Both the position numbers and the translations under genes were made by a program. The notes under the pieces were generated by a model. That model saw only the letters and a program-made list of their open reading frames with translations, did no database searches and was not told where the DNA came from. This document shows, in pieces, positions 12,726 to 24,095 of a DNA stretch of 64,000 nt (position 1 is its first letter; each line of letters opens with the position of its first letter). The stretch lies in the NCBI RefSeq assembly GCF_964275005.1, contig NC_092695.1, positions 12,105,697-12,169,696 of the forward strand, given 5' to 3'. The stretch comes from Diadema setosum (Eukaryota > Echinodermata > Echinoidea > Diadematoida > Diadematidae).

Positions 12726-12830
12726 GCCCTCCTCCCATACCCCACCTCACTCCACCTCACTCTACCCCTCCCCCTCTCCTCTCCACCCCACCCCTCCCCA
12801 CCCTCCCCACCCCACCCCTTCCCTTCAGAT
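12726..12830 (+). repeat. Polypyrimidine strand-asymmetric tract (CCCCACC/CTCC-rich)
   Basis: About 105 bp in which the + strand is nearly all C and T with scattered A (cccctccccaccctccccac). The complementary strand is G-rich. Such tracts can adopt triplex or quadruplex forms. It lies deep inside a large intron and codes nothing credible. Confidence 0.7.
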
Positions 12831-15020
12831 GAATATATTGCGTATTTAAAGACACATTCAGCATCGTATTGCAATACTGCAAACAACACTCCCATTACCA
12901 CATGTCATGTTTCAACATGATCCCCAAAGATGATGTCACTAGTACCCTGCCAACCTAATTCCCAGAATCCTTAGCTTTACCCATAATACCACAGCTGCCA
13001 TCTCTCCGCCCTTCCTTCCCATGAGCCATTTCATCGGGACAATGATCTCTGTAGCTATAGCAACTGGATTCCACCTGGTAAGTTTACCATTAGAAATGCG
13101 ATATGAAATCAAACACACTGCATGCTCTACTAACTACCTGAGCCAGAGACAGGGTAAATATTATTTTTGATTTTCTTGGCATAGTTTGGTATGAATATGA
13201 TTTTTAAGAAGCAAGTAAGCATGTCTGTAATCATCCTAAATGATTGTCATAATATTTTGTAGTGCTTTTTGTTACTTTTAGTTATAAATATGTTGGGTTA
13301 GCATGATTTTATGTAATGTCACCTTGAATACTCAAATACTTTGTTAAGTTTGCTGTACAGGTGTAGATTTTAGTTCAATACTTGAATATGGTAATGTTTG
13401 GAATTGTTATCTAAATTTTGTAATGCAATCATTGAAATAAATAGTTTTCTGTGTAGTGAATATATCTTTCTGCATGGAAATGTGTTTTGAATATCATGGT
13501 TAAAAAGAAACATTGATATCATTAATCATTTACCAGATACAGAATAAAAAAAAAAAGAAATTGGAGTTTGAAAGCAGTCAGTGGAAAATAAATCTGCAGT
13601 GACACAATGTGCAATTTCCCTGTGATGAAAGCTGAGTAATTTGCTTCTGATAAGTACACTGGTAGGTAACTTCTTAAATTGTCAACAGAACTTATTGCCA
13701 GGAAGATGACAAATACTTTGTACAATTGCACTGGGGAGAGAATTTATTATCTGATTTTTATTCTTCTATTGTAACGATTAATAATGATAATAGTAAACCT
13801 TTTGCAACCTGCATAGTACAGATCTGGCCTTGACCATTGTGCAGCTTTGTCTTCTTCTTTTCTTTTTTTTTTTTGCATCACGTTTTGTAGTCATCTAAAA
13901 CTATATCCTTGCTTATACATGGCCAAAATATATAGAAGGCTTGACTTCATTTGCAGATGCTTGCATGTTTAAACAACACTACATATAAAAGATTGTTATC
14001 TGTTTTCCTCAAATGTCAGTTCATGAGTGCATGCTACTGTCTTAATTTGCATGTTTCCAGTTTCCACATGTCATGTTTAGACATGTGAAGTGATGGCATG
14101 TATACTTGATTTTGTGATAAAAAGAAACCATTTGTGGATGTGGGGGTATTTCACCATTTTGAGGGAAGTCATATGCTTGACGTTGAGGTTTTTCAGCATA
14201 TTCTGGTGCCACTGAGGAATATCAAAACTTATTATATTTACGGTCTTGTAAAAATTTATCTTCATGGAAATATATCGAAGGAGAGATTTGAACGTGTAAT
14301 TTGATCCAATCAGCAAAAGTGATAAATTTCGATTTAACTTTAAGAACCGTTAGATTACATAATGAATGTCAATGAATGTTAATGAATCATCAAACTTAGA
14401 ATTTGGATGGGCACCTAAAAAAAAACCTGTGGGTCTTTTTGCTGTGTCTGCCCCTGTGTGATTTTGCCCGACTCATTTTGCCCCTGCTATGCTCCCAAGT
14501 TGACATTTTTGTGAAAGATGTATTTTCTTTATGGCATATTGCATTATATAAAGTCTTTCATCTAAGTGCACTGGGGGAAAAAAAAATATTCCTTGCTTGA
14601 AAAGATACCCCCCCAAAAAAAACAAAACAAAACAAAAAATGATTCTGTCCCATCCCCCTCCCCCCCATTTTTTTTTTTCCTGAAGTGAAACCTTAAAGTG
14701 ATAGCATTCCCCTTTAAAGGCCCGCTACTGCACTCCTTACCTGTGAAGAGCTCAGAAAATTTACTGGTTTGAGATGAGATATTGCAGCATCCTTTCATTT
14801 GATAACTTGCAGTGTTGTTTGTTTTGTTTGTTCACAGTTTTAATTTCTTGGGGAGTGAGATTTAACATATACTCTGTAAATTGTATGTTAGAGTGGTCAT
14901 TGCGTATCAGGACATAAACAAAATGGTATAAGTGGACCTTCTGCATTAAAAAAAAAAGAATCAAACATTCAGCCTGCAAGTGTACATCTTACTGTTTATC
15001 ATTTTCCTCCATTAAATTAG

Positions 15021-16511
15021 CTGATGAGCAGGAGGAATCCACTCCAGAGGAGCAAAACATGGAAGATCTGTGGAAACGGGTGGAGCAGCCTAACGTGGAG
15101 ACTGTTCCTGCTCCAGAGAATGAGGTCCAGATGCGTTCCAAACCCATAAGCAGCAGGGATAATGCCAATCGGAAGAGTTTCAACGTTGATGAGGAGCGGC
15201 AGCGCCTCGAGAAGTGGCAGAGAGAGCAAGAGAGACTCCGGCAGGAGCAGTACGAGCAGGAGCAGAGGAGACTCCAAGAAGAGCAGGAGAAGGACCTCCA
15301 GAGGGCTGAGATCATGGCTAGGAGGAAACAGGAGGAGGAGTTGAAAGCTCTGCAAGTGAGGAAGCGGATGCTGCAGAAAAAGGCCCAGGAGGAGCTCAAG
15401 AAGCGGGAGGAGGAGATGTTGGAGAAGGAGCGACAGGAACGGGAGAGAAGGCGGATCCAGCAGATGGAGCAGGAGGAGAAGGAGAGGATCAGGAGGGAAG
15501 AAGAAGAGCGGTTAAGGTTGGAGCAAGAGGAGGAAGAACGGCGAGAGCAAGAAGAACGGGAGAGGAAGGAGGCAGAATGGAGACGAGAGGAGGAGCTAAT
15601 GCTTGTCAAGAGGAGAAAGGAAGAGGAGAAGCGCAGAGAAGAGCAAGAGAAGAGGCGCATTCAGGAAGAAAGGGAAGCCAGAGAGCGTAAAGCCAGAGAG
15701 AAAATACAGAAAGAGAAGGAGGAATATGAAAAGCTACTGAAGGAGAGGGAAGAGGAGATGCAACGGATAGCTCGTGAGAAGGAGGAGAGACAGAGAGCAG
15801 CACGGGAGAAAGACGAGCGCGAAAGACAGGCTCGGGAGCAGGAGGAGAAAGAGAGGCTTGCTAGACAACGACAGGAAAGGGAGCGTATTGAGCGAGAAAG
15901 AGAAAAACGCCAACGCTTGCTGCAAGAACAGACAGAGAGGCAGGAGAAAGCCAGCTCACAGCGACCCTTTGCCAGCGAAATCATCCAGCCACAAATGCAG
16001 CAGAGGCAGGAGTCTGCCCCTCCTTTGGGTGGTCCGCACAGGAGACAGCCATCGCAGGACGACATGTACAAGCGCATCCGGGAAGAGGAGCGGGAGCGCA
16101 TCAGGCAGGAGGAGAGGGAGCGTCTCCGCAGGGAGTGGGAGCAGCTGGAGCAGGAGAAGCTGCAGCAGCAGGAGAGGCACAGACAGGAGGAGGAGCAGAT
16201 AGAGCGCCTGAGGAGAGAGCAGGCAGAGCTCCAGCGAGAGAGGGAACAGCTGGAGCAGCAGCAGAAGGAGGAGAAGGAGAGACTGGCCAGGCAGAGGAAG
16301 TCATTCCTGAAGTCCTCCAGTGACGAGGTCTTCCAGGATGACAACCTGGACAAGATGAACAGCATCAATCGGAAGAACAAGCAGCTGTCTGAGGAGGACC
16401 CGCCCCTGAAGGCTGCTCACCTTCAGGCTCCAGGGAAGGACATCATTGACAGGAGGATGGTTCCAGAGAGGGATAGCAAGCCAGGACAAGTCTACATGTC
16501 CATGCACAGGG
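15021..16511 (+). CDS. LIMCH1: LIMCH1/LMO7-like large exon: Glu/Arg/Gln-rich helix
   Basis: One 1,491-bp exon, phase 1 to phase 1 (acceptor AATTAG/CTGATG, donor CAGG/GTGAGT). After about 50 residues (EDLWKRVEQ, a likely short motif) it codes roughly 370 residues almost wholly of Glu, Arg, Gln and Lys in i/i+4 alternation (EERERKEAEWRREEEL, REKEERQRAAREKDERER). One short Pro/Gln break (SEIIQPQMQQRQESAPP) divides the helix. The heptad hydrophobic pattern is weak, so much of it looks like an ER/K single alpha-helix rather than a normal coiled coil. It ends in a Ser/Lys-rich stretch. The family's vertebrate members carry a comparable charged helical centre; in them it contributes to actomyosin association. 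Confidence 0.88.
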
Positions 16512-16782
16512 GTGAGTTCAGTGTGCCTCAATCTCCATTTCAATCAGCAGGAGTCAGCCCAATGAGCATACACACAAGTGACATGACTTGTGTCTGCAAA
16601 TTTTCAAAAATGCAGAAGTCAGAGAGAGTTATGGTACACATGCTGCATTTACCAAAAAGGAAATTAGCATAGTCTACTTCTAGCAACAAACGGCACATCA
16701 CGATTTCACGACCACATATTGTAGAATCTGCATTGTTAATGTCTCTTGCCAAAATATCCCTTTCCCCCCCCCCCCCCCCCAG

Positions 16783-17004
16783 ATGACAATCTACCAGTAG
16801 AGAAGCATTGGCTTGTGGAAGAGGCAAAGAGGAGACACCACGACTACATCTCAAAATCGACAGACTCCCTGGTGATTCAGCCGAGGAAAGACAGCCTCGA
16901 TCATGAGCCAGTTCTGGAGAGAAAGCTCTACGGCGAAGAGAATGCCGCCCCGACCCCAAATATCTACCACACCAAGCCTTATGAAACGGACTACAGAAAA
17001 CCAG
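16783..17004 (+). CDS. LIMCH1: LIMCH1/LMO7-like exon: HWLVEEAKRR motif
   Basis: Phase 1 to phase 1; the acceptor follows a pure run of 17 C (16764-16780), then AG. The exon opens DDNLPVEKHWLVEEAKRR, an aromatic/acidic motif that looks conserved, and continues with a Ser/Thr, Tyr and Pro-rich linker (PNIYHTKPYETDYRKP). The donor is CCAG/GTGCGT. The exon frame connects exactly with both neighbours. Confidence 0.82.
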
Positions 17005-17283
17005 GTGCGTTTGCTATAATATGCTTGAACACACATGGCACATACAATGTAAGCTTGTAAGTTTTTCACAGGAAATGTGAATGCACTTTGTCTTGATTTC
17101 ATTATATTAGATTTTTAAGAAGTAAATGCCAGACTGGTTAAATAAAGTGAGGACCAAATTGTAAATATCTAAATGTAAACACTCATAAGTAAAATCCTTT
17201 GGTTAGATATCTATCTTTACCTTTCTCAACTGTAATACTCAAAAGAAGATCAGTATCACTGGAAATTATGTTGCATATTCCAG

Positions 17284-17771
17284 AGCCCCCAGGATTTGAG
17301 CAAGAGATTCCCACACGTATTCCACCCCCTCATCGGGATCAAGGCTCTCTTCCCCGCCCAGCAAAGCACCCTCATGAATCGCAGCAGTCCCCAACGTCAG
17401 CTGACACCAACCGCTGGGATGCGCCCCGCCACAAGTATGAGACACAGCCAGAGTTCCGCCAAGTTCAGCGTCGCATGCACGGCCAGCCCGACCCTGAGCG
17501 CAAGCAGAAGATGCACCACCGCCGCTCCATGCCGGACCTGAGTGATAAGCGGAGCTTCATGGCACCCACTGCTCGCATCATGGACGACCCGTCCACGCTC
17601 AGGGGATCCGCTGTCGGGGGACCACCCAGAGGGGGACTCATACAGCCACAGCTACAGCAGCAGCAGCGAGCGGGGCCTCCTGGAGTGAGGGGTGGCCCAC
17701 CACACCATATGGGACCAGCGGGGGACCAGAAGCGAGGGGGACCAGCCCCAGGTCCAGATAGCTTGATTCAG
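17284..17771 (+). CDS. LIMCH1: LIMCH1/LMO7-like exon: Pro/Arg/Gln-rich disordered region
   Basis: Enters in phase 1 (TTCCAG/AGCCC) and leaves in phase 0 (ATTCAG/GTGAGT). It codes about 163 residues rich in Pro, Arg, Gln, His and Gly. It contains a basic serine site, KMHHRRSMPDLSDKRSF, of the form recognised by AGC-type or 14-3-3-linked kinases (inference), then a Gly/Pro/Gln tail. GC content rises sharply over the AT-rich introns around it. Confidence 0.82.
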
Positions 17772-19782
17772 GTGAGTGTCAGAAACTAAATGACCCCTCC
17801 CCCCCCCCCCCCCCATCTGGGCGTGGAAGAGTTTGTATGCATATGATGGTGTCTGCTAGCCAGTTGGCTATGAGCATAGAATAGGAAAAGATTTCCCAAC
17901 AAAAGACTAACAGCAAGGACATGGATGAGACCCAATTTAAACTCATAGGAGCTTTTGTTTTCTAGTGATAGATTCCTCACCTTCAACAAGCGCACACTAT
18001 AATCAACTGCATGCCAGATTTGGATTTTTTTTTTTTTTTTTTTTTGGGGGGGGGGGTATATTTGCACATTCTATGGAAAATTTTTCAAACAGTGGCAATG
18101 CACAATATCTGCTCATCTATCTATTTATTTGTTTATTGCGTGTTTGTTAAATTTTATTTTAGATCTGTCCAAAGATACACATATCATTTTCAAAAAGTCA
18201 ACGCCAAGATAATAAAGAATGAAAGTATCAACAGTACAGATTTGGATTTTTTTTTTTTGTCTTGTGTCAAGTTGATCTTCAATGTGTAGTGTACAGATGC
18301 ACATATGTATAAGTACCAATTTCTGTTGGAATCAATTTAGAACCAAGTCTAATTGGGTGAATGTATGATACTTAAATCTCTCCACCATAATCTCATCAAG
18401 TAGAGATCTTATGATTTGTACACTAGGAAAAAAAGGATGTTTGTTTCTGTAATTTTCATTTTGTATTTGCATGTCACAATAGCATGCGTCGTAACACTAC
18501 ACATGCTTTATATACTGCACTGTACACTTAATCATTTGTCAATGCATGGTAAAAGATGGCATTAGTGTTACTGCAGAGTTTATATTTTTTTCCCCTTCTT
18601 TCTTTAAAACACAACAACAGTTGATAATCAAGAAGTGTTAAAATAAATAGGGGGTACATATATACCGGGATGTGACTACTGAGAATATTTAAATGAATTA
18701 CCCAGTAAGGTGTACATTGTATTATAGGCACTTCAAAGAAGTTTTTGTCATGTTTCCGGGATATTGCAAGTTTAAAACTCCATTTGTGTTTGTTTGTCAA
18801 ATATTTGCCCACATTTTTTTTTTCTTCTGGTTTTATAAAAGAAAAGAAAATGCTCTTTTGTGATAAGTTAAAGATGTTTTGCATTTTTGTATATCTTCGA
18901 GGTCTATTGAGTTAGTTTCATTTTTGAAAGGAGAGAAATGCAGTCAGTGTTGTTTGTGATATAATTGGCTATAATGACGTGCTAGTAGGTTGTCATGTCA
19001 GGTACTATGATTTAAAGAATCTTTAACTCCTCTTTTTTGTGGTCAGTATTTCTTGAGGTTACACTGCTTCTTTTTGTGTTATTAATTTAAGCAAATCACC
19101 CTTCTTTTTCTATTAATTTCTGTTCTTGGTTACACTTTTCCTCAAAAAAAGAAACAAAAAGAAATACACTTACAGTATTTCATTTATTTCATTTGTTGTT
19201 GAAATGGATTAATTCCTACAATTCATAAATTTGGACAAGCTAGCTTTGCGTGCCACATGGATTGAATATTTTTGTTGTTAGAAGATTTCTGTTAACTACT
19301 GCAGTTACAGCATGCAGAAGACTGTCTTTACTTTTTATATTATCCCAAATTACCGTTTCCCACCCATCTATAACGAGGCAAATTACCCACCTTACATCCA
19401 TTAACTTAGTAGTACACCAACTGTAATTTAACATTGTATTGATGTAAGAGCACTACGTAGAAACTTCAAGATATGCTGAAGACAATGTGCATCAAAAGCT
19501 ACCAACTGAAATATTGGTATATGGGACAACAGGTAATGAGATGTTTTATTAGAGATGAACAGAAAAGTAACCATTTTAAGACTGTAATGTCCTGCTTTCA
19601 AAAGTACAGATTATTATAGTAGACAATTGTTACATGAAAAGGAACTCCATAATTGATATTTCGCATGACACTGTGCATAATTGCCAGTTCATATCCTCTG
19701 AGAATACATTGCCATCTGACTCAATATCTTTGTGTGTATTTGGAATGATGTTGCCCAATGTGCACCGTCTTCCTTGGACCAG
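17772..19782 (+). other. 2.0-kb intron
   Basis: The intron begins with a poly-C run (about 17798-17814) and contains poly-T/poly-G tracts at 18028-18056 and 18248-18259. Otherwise it is AT-rich with no inverted-repeat element or exon that I can support. Confidence 0.5.
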
Positions 19783-19874
19783 AGCATCATGCAGCGAGCT
19801 GCCCAGAAGAAGGCCCTCGGTGGCAGGGAGTCCCCCCACCGGCCTCCCAGTTCCCTGTCCTCACACAGCGACAG
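19783..19874 (+). CDS. LIMCH1: LIMCH1/LMO7-like candidate exon, phase not resolved
   Basis: Flanked by a good acceptor (GGACCAG/AGC) and a donor (CGACAG/GTAGAC). In phase 0 it reads SIMQRAAQKKALGG then a Ser/Pro-rich stretch, in keeping with the neighbours. It leaves in phase 2, but the next exon (20471) reads only in phase 0; joining them directly gives a stop after about 15 codons. Either it is an alternative or terminal exon, or a small exon of length 1 modulo 3 is missing between 19875 and 20470. The exon before it (ending 17771, phase 0) joins 20471 directly with no problem. Confidence 0.6.
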
Positions 19875-20470
19875 GTAGACACACCTCGACCAGTGGCAGC
19901 TGGCTCTGTCTACACTTTAACCCAATTGGCTGGCTCCGTCTTCTTAATATCATGCAGCCTTTGTAGCTTGTTTTTCTCTCCCGCAAAGTATAATTCCAAA
20001 GAACGCTTCTTCCAGTCTCGCACACTCTAGCTTATTTATACATTTCCATTAGCAGGCAAAGGAGGTGAGCTTTCAAACCTAGCTGCATTTCATTTGTTGC
20101 ATGTAGTTTCTTCTTCCCCTTACTAATATCACAGGGGTATATCTCTGAGGCATGGATGGAGAGCTAAAACGTAAATATTAGTTTATAGGTGTTGACAAGT
20201 ATCGTAGGGGAACATAGATACAATGCCCCCAAATTATGGTTTCCCCCTTAATCTAACAGCTTATACTGATGTTTTGTTCTACTGACACAACTAACATGTC
20301 TGTTTTTATCCCAGCAGGGATCCAATGTGACTTTGAATCAAATGGCATCAATGCCTTCCCAAAGTTCGAGGAAAAACGAGGCATTTCCCTCATAAGAAAC
20401 ATGAAATAAAACAAAATCCGAGAGGATAACCATTACCTCAATTCTTCATTCCGTTTCTCCCACATCCCAG

Positions 20471-20770
20471 CCCCATGACCATCGTAGGGGGCCAAAGAGC
20501 CCACCGGTCCAGGTGAGAGGTAGCGGAGGTCCCCCGCCCCAGTCACGAGCCCCACCCCGGCAGCAACAACAGCCTCTTCACTCACAAGCCCCAGGGCGGG
20601 GCCAGCCTGGCCCCAGATCATCTGCCTTCCAGCAGCCCAATAAGAACCCCCCTCCGGGGCGGTCAGTGAGCGGAAAAGTCCAGTGCTCCAATTGTGGCAA
20701 ATCACTGGGGCGGGGCGCTGCTATGATCATTGAGTCGCTGGGCCTTCACTTTCACCTTGAATGCTTTAGG
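20471..20770 (+). CDS. LIMCH1: LIMCH1/LMO7-like exon: Pro/Gln-rich tail and first half of LIM domain
   Basis: Exactly 100 codons in phase 0, from CCCAG/CCCCAT to TTTAGG/GTGGGT. The first 70 residues are Pro/Gln/Arg-rich low complexity. The last 30 start the LIM domain: CSNCGKSLG (first two zinc ligands), then HFHLECF (His and Cys ligands of zinc 1). The intron falls just after the fourth ligand, and the second zinc-binding half is on the next exon. Confidence 0.87.
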
Positions 20771-21253
20771 GTGGGTAAAAAAAAAATTAAATGCTAGTTA
20801 ATAAAGGTTTCTAACATGCAACATCTCTTCTGTAGTATCTGCTGACTGTTCACACACCTAACAAAATAGAGTTCTGTAGCAGGTTTTGAAGCAGACACTT
20901 TAAACCAAATCCCAGTGTGACGTGTTTTTTTTTTTTTTTTTGTTTCAGTAAAGAACTTGTAAGAATGATTCTGCGTCTCTTTAATGAGAAAATGCAAGGC
21001 TTACACGCAAGGTAGTTTTTTTTTTTTTTTTTTTTTTCATCACTCATGAAAGTACCTCATGTCATCAAGAATTCAAATTCTGGAGTGTCACTCATACTTC
21101 ATGCAATCCTCATCACCCTGTCACGTACACTGCACCAAACACAAAATAAGCAACCATTTTGAAAGCAAAGCAAAACAATGTCATAAAAATGCAGCAATTC
21201 TGATTTTTATCATTGGATACTACATCTTGCAAGCATCCTTTGTAATTTGAACT

Positions 21254-22025
21254 TTAACCCTAAAAAGACTGGGCTATTTTGGTAGCTCAAAAGACTGGGG
21301 GGGGGCCTAAAGGGCCCCCCCTTAAGATCTCGGCCGTGGATCGCGCGATTGCCACGGAAATTTGCACAATGGTAGTGTGCGATGTAATCTACAAGATCGT
21401 ATATTTAAATTTTACAAAATAGTCTTCTTTTATTTTATTTTGATTAATTATGCTAATTTATGCAAGAAATCAGACTCTTTGATCTAAATCAGTAAATAAA
21501 GCTCCAAAAGTGCTCATTTTTGGTCTAATTATTCTTTGTGGCATTCTTAGCAAATGTACTTGAAAAAAAATTCGGTATCAAAATCAATTTCTTATTTATT
21601 TTATTGTTTTATGAATTTCTTATGTATTTCTTTGTTTTTTCGACCTTTTGTTTTTGGTTTTTTTTTAAACAAAATTTGTGGCAGACACTTTTTGAAGCAT
21701 AATACTCCTAAAACAAATTAATTTTAGCCATTGAGAGTAAAAATAAGCATATTTATATGAACCATGTGAAAAAACTCAATTTGCATTGACTTTGTACACA
21801 AAATCGCATTTTTGAGCCATTTTCGGCCTCACGTGCATGTACAAAAAGTTATGTAACTTCAGAACCGTACCCCCGGGCGTCACAAATTTGGTGTCAAAAT
21901 GTGCGGGAAACTCGAAAGAAAAAAGTCATAGAGCATCGCGGCGAGAGCATTGCGCGTTGCAGAGTTATCGCGCGAAATGTCGAGGGGGGGCCTTTTAGGC
22001 CCCCCCCCAGTCTTTTTAGGGTTAA
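21254..22025 (+). mobile_element. TTAA-bounded inverted-repeat element, copy A (772 bp)
   Basis: Starts TTAACCCTAAAAAGACTGGG and ends with the exact complement at 22006-22025. Inside each end is a G-run/C-run block (gggggggcctaaagggccccccc) able to form a subterminal stem. Then come the motif agatctcggcc and an AT-rich centre. No open frame of note. The TTAA termini recall piggyBac-type target sites, but TTAA may also be part of the inverted repeat. It shares length, ends and layout with 22521-23292. Confidence 0.8.
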
Positions 22026-22520
22026 AAAGAAAAGAAAAGAAATGATGAACGGATTCTGTTTACAATTCACTGCAAATGTTCACATGCTAAATTCATTTCT
22101 TGCAATTTCTGATGCTGTGTGTTTGTGCATTGTTGTCCTAATTCGCAGCCTTCATTCTCGACACGATCTGTTTTCTGCAAATTCTTACTGTCTGTTAAAC
22201 TACTCTTGGCTGTACAGAATGGAATAAAAAAAAAAATTCTCAAAGGATTCTTGTAACATTGGTGTCTTTGAAATAGTAATATTGACTAATTGATCCTTTT
22301 ATCTTTCGTCTGAATGTAGAGCAACTATTTCTTTGTATAGAGGTTCCTCTCAATTTTCCTTCAAATTTGATGAAATATTTAATGATGTCATATTAAAGCA
22401 GTTGCATAATTCTAAATAAAGATATCTCCATGGATGGTGCAATTCTCTCGATTTTAACAATTTCTGTGTAATTTGCCCATTGTAGCAAAATATTATAGTG
22501 AAGTTGGCATTGCAGATACT

Positions 22521-23292
22521 TTAACCCTAAAGGGGCCGGGCTTTTTTGGCTATGCTCAGACCGGGGGGGATTGATTCCGCCCCCCCCCTGAGATCTCGGC
22601 CATCGGAGGTGCGATCGCGATGAAATTTTGCATGCGTGAGACCCGCGTCATAATCTACAAGATTGTGTCTTAAGATTTTTTGAAACAATCAATTTCTAAT
22701 TTTAATTAATTAATTATGCAAATTAAGCTCAAGGTGATATTTTAGCCTAATTAAAAGCATTGAGAGTCTAATTTTTGATCTGTAAAACTGTTTTAGCATA
22801 TTCAACAATTGTACATCACAAAAACTTCCAAAACTCGTTTCAATTCTTGTGTATTTTATTGTTTTAGAATTTCTTATGTATATCTTTGTTTTTCAACTTT
22901 TGTTTTTTCTTTGTTTTTTCATTGGAAATTGTCACTGACCACTTTTCTACCATAATTAGCACAAAATTAATCAATGAAAGTGATTAATTGTAAAAATAAT
23001 CAGGTTTTTATGACTTTCATGACAGAGCACTGTTTTCCATAGGAAATGTACACAAAATCACAAAATTTTGCCCGTTTTGGGGCGACATTCCGTTACAAAA
23101 ATGGGTGTGGCTTCGCAAAAGTATGTGCGGACGTTGCAAATTTGGTCTCAAAAGTTGCGCGAGACTTGAACGAAGAAAGTCAAGAAGCCTCGCAACGAGG
23201 ACTTCTCGCGTTACAGAATTATAGCGCGAAACGTCGAGGGGGGGGGCGGATTCCGCCCCCCCCCCCCCCCCCCCCGGCCCTTTTAGGGTTAA
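22521..23292 (+). mobile_element. TTAA-bounded inverted-repeat element, copy B (772 bp)
   Basis: Starts TTAACCCTAAAGGGGCCGGG and ends ggcccttttagggttaa. It has the same agatctcggcc motif, the same 'ttatgcaaattaag' and 'tttcttatgtat' centre and the same 772-bp length as copy A, 495 bp upstream, but it is clearly diverged from it. The subterminal stem here is gggggattgattccgccccc. The long poly-C at about 23257-23275 may be mis-sized in the assembly. Confidence 0.8.
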
Positions 23293-23544
23293 GTATATGT
23301 ATGTTGTTTCCAAATGCTTCAGATTTTAACACTCATGCTCTATTATGCTACTGGTTTTGACATGTTCCCAAAAGCAATGCAAGAAGGCCAGTTTAGAAAA
23401 ACAAAATTGAGAAATCATTAGAAAAGACATTAATGAAAAGCCTTAATATTTTCTGCTCTCCCTTACTGCAAACTTTTCGCTGCTAGATTTTCAATTCGGA
23501 ATTCTCTGTGCAAAAATTGTACTCAAGCAATCAATGACACATAA

Positions 23545-23814
23545 GCCCGAATTCATGAAGGTGGTACGATTGAAACCATGGTTTAAACCATGGACAATTT
23601 GTATGGAGCGCCAAGTGTCACAAGGCCTATTTCATTACGAAGTCAGTCATCTCGTCGACGAAATGACCATTTCGTTTTCAGACCAAATGTTGTCATTTCT
23701 TTACAAAATGACTGATTTCGTAATAAAGTAGGCTATGCGACACTTGGTGCTCCATTCAAATTGTCCATGGTTTAAACTATGGTTTCAATCGTACCACCTT
23801 CGTGAATTTGGGCC
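23545..23814 (+). mobile_element. GAATTCACAAAGGTGG MITE, copy 2
   Basis: The terminal repeats GCCCGAATTCATGAAGGTGG and its complement at 23795-23814 flank CCATGGTTTAAACCATGG palindromes, then 'gcgccaagtgtc' and, on the other side, 'gacacttggtgctcc'. The centre again has ACGAAA/TTTCGT palindromes. Same family as 11340-11652; the arms are better preserved here than in copy 1. Confidence 0.8.
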
Positions 23815-24095
23815 ATAGTGCGTCTATTTTGTCAGCCTTCTCTCTTTCCACAAAATTTACCTCTGGCAAAATTTACCTCTGGATACCATTTATCAACAAA
23901 TAACACACATGTTTTGAGATCTCACCACCTGTGTCTCACTAACATGAGAAATGAAAACATTCCAAAGTTGCATTCACTTTTTATAGATACGAGTGAAATT
24001 GATATTGTGATCATTGCATTGTGCTCTTTTTATGTAATATTTATGGACACAAAAAATGTTGCGTAAAAGTGATTTGAATGATGAGAAAACCGTAT

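Larger units (their letters stand above)
4644..15020 (+). other. 10.4-kb intron of the LIMCH1/LMO7-like gene
   Basis: No exon with convincing coding composition and splice sites was found. The intron carries the AGGTCA-rich foldback element (5436-6790), a CAAAA microsatellite (about 6852-6905), MITEs at 7748-7920 and 11340-11652, GT-rich tracts near 12100-12130 and 12290-12345, and a strand-asymmetric polypyrimidine tract at about 12726-12830. The donor in phase 1 (4643) matches the acceptor in phase 1 (15021), so no exon is required between them. Confidence 0.6.

Noticed and set aside
14989..16380. Long minus-strand Ser/Leu-rich frames (up to 239 codons)
   Set aside because: They are antisense shadows of the Glu/Arg-rich LIMCH1/LMO7-like exon: GAG/AGG codons read as CTC/CCT on the other strand. 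No splice or start context.
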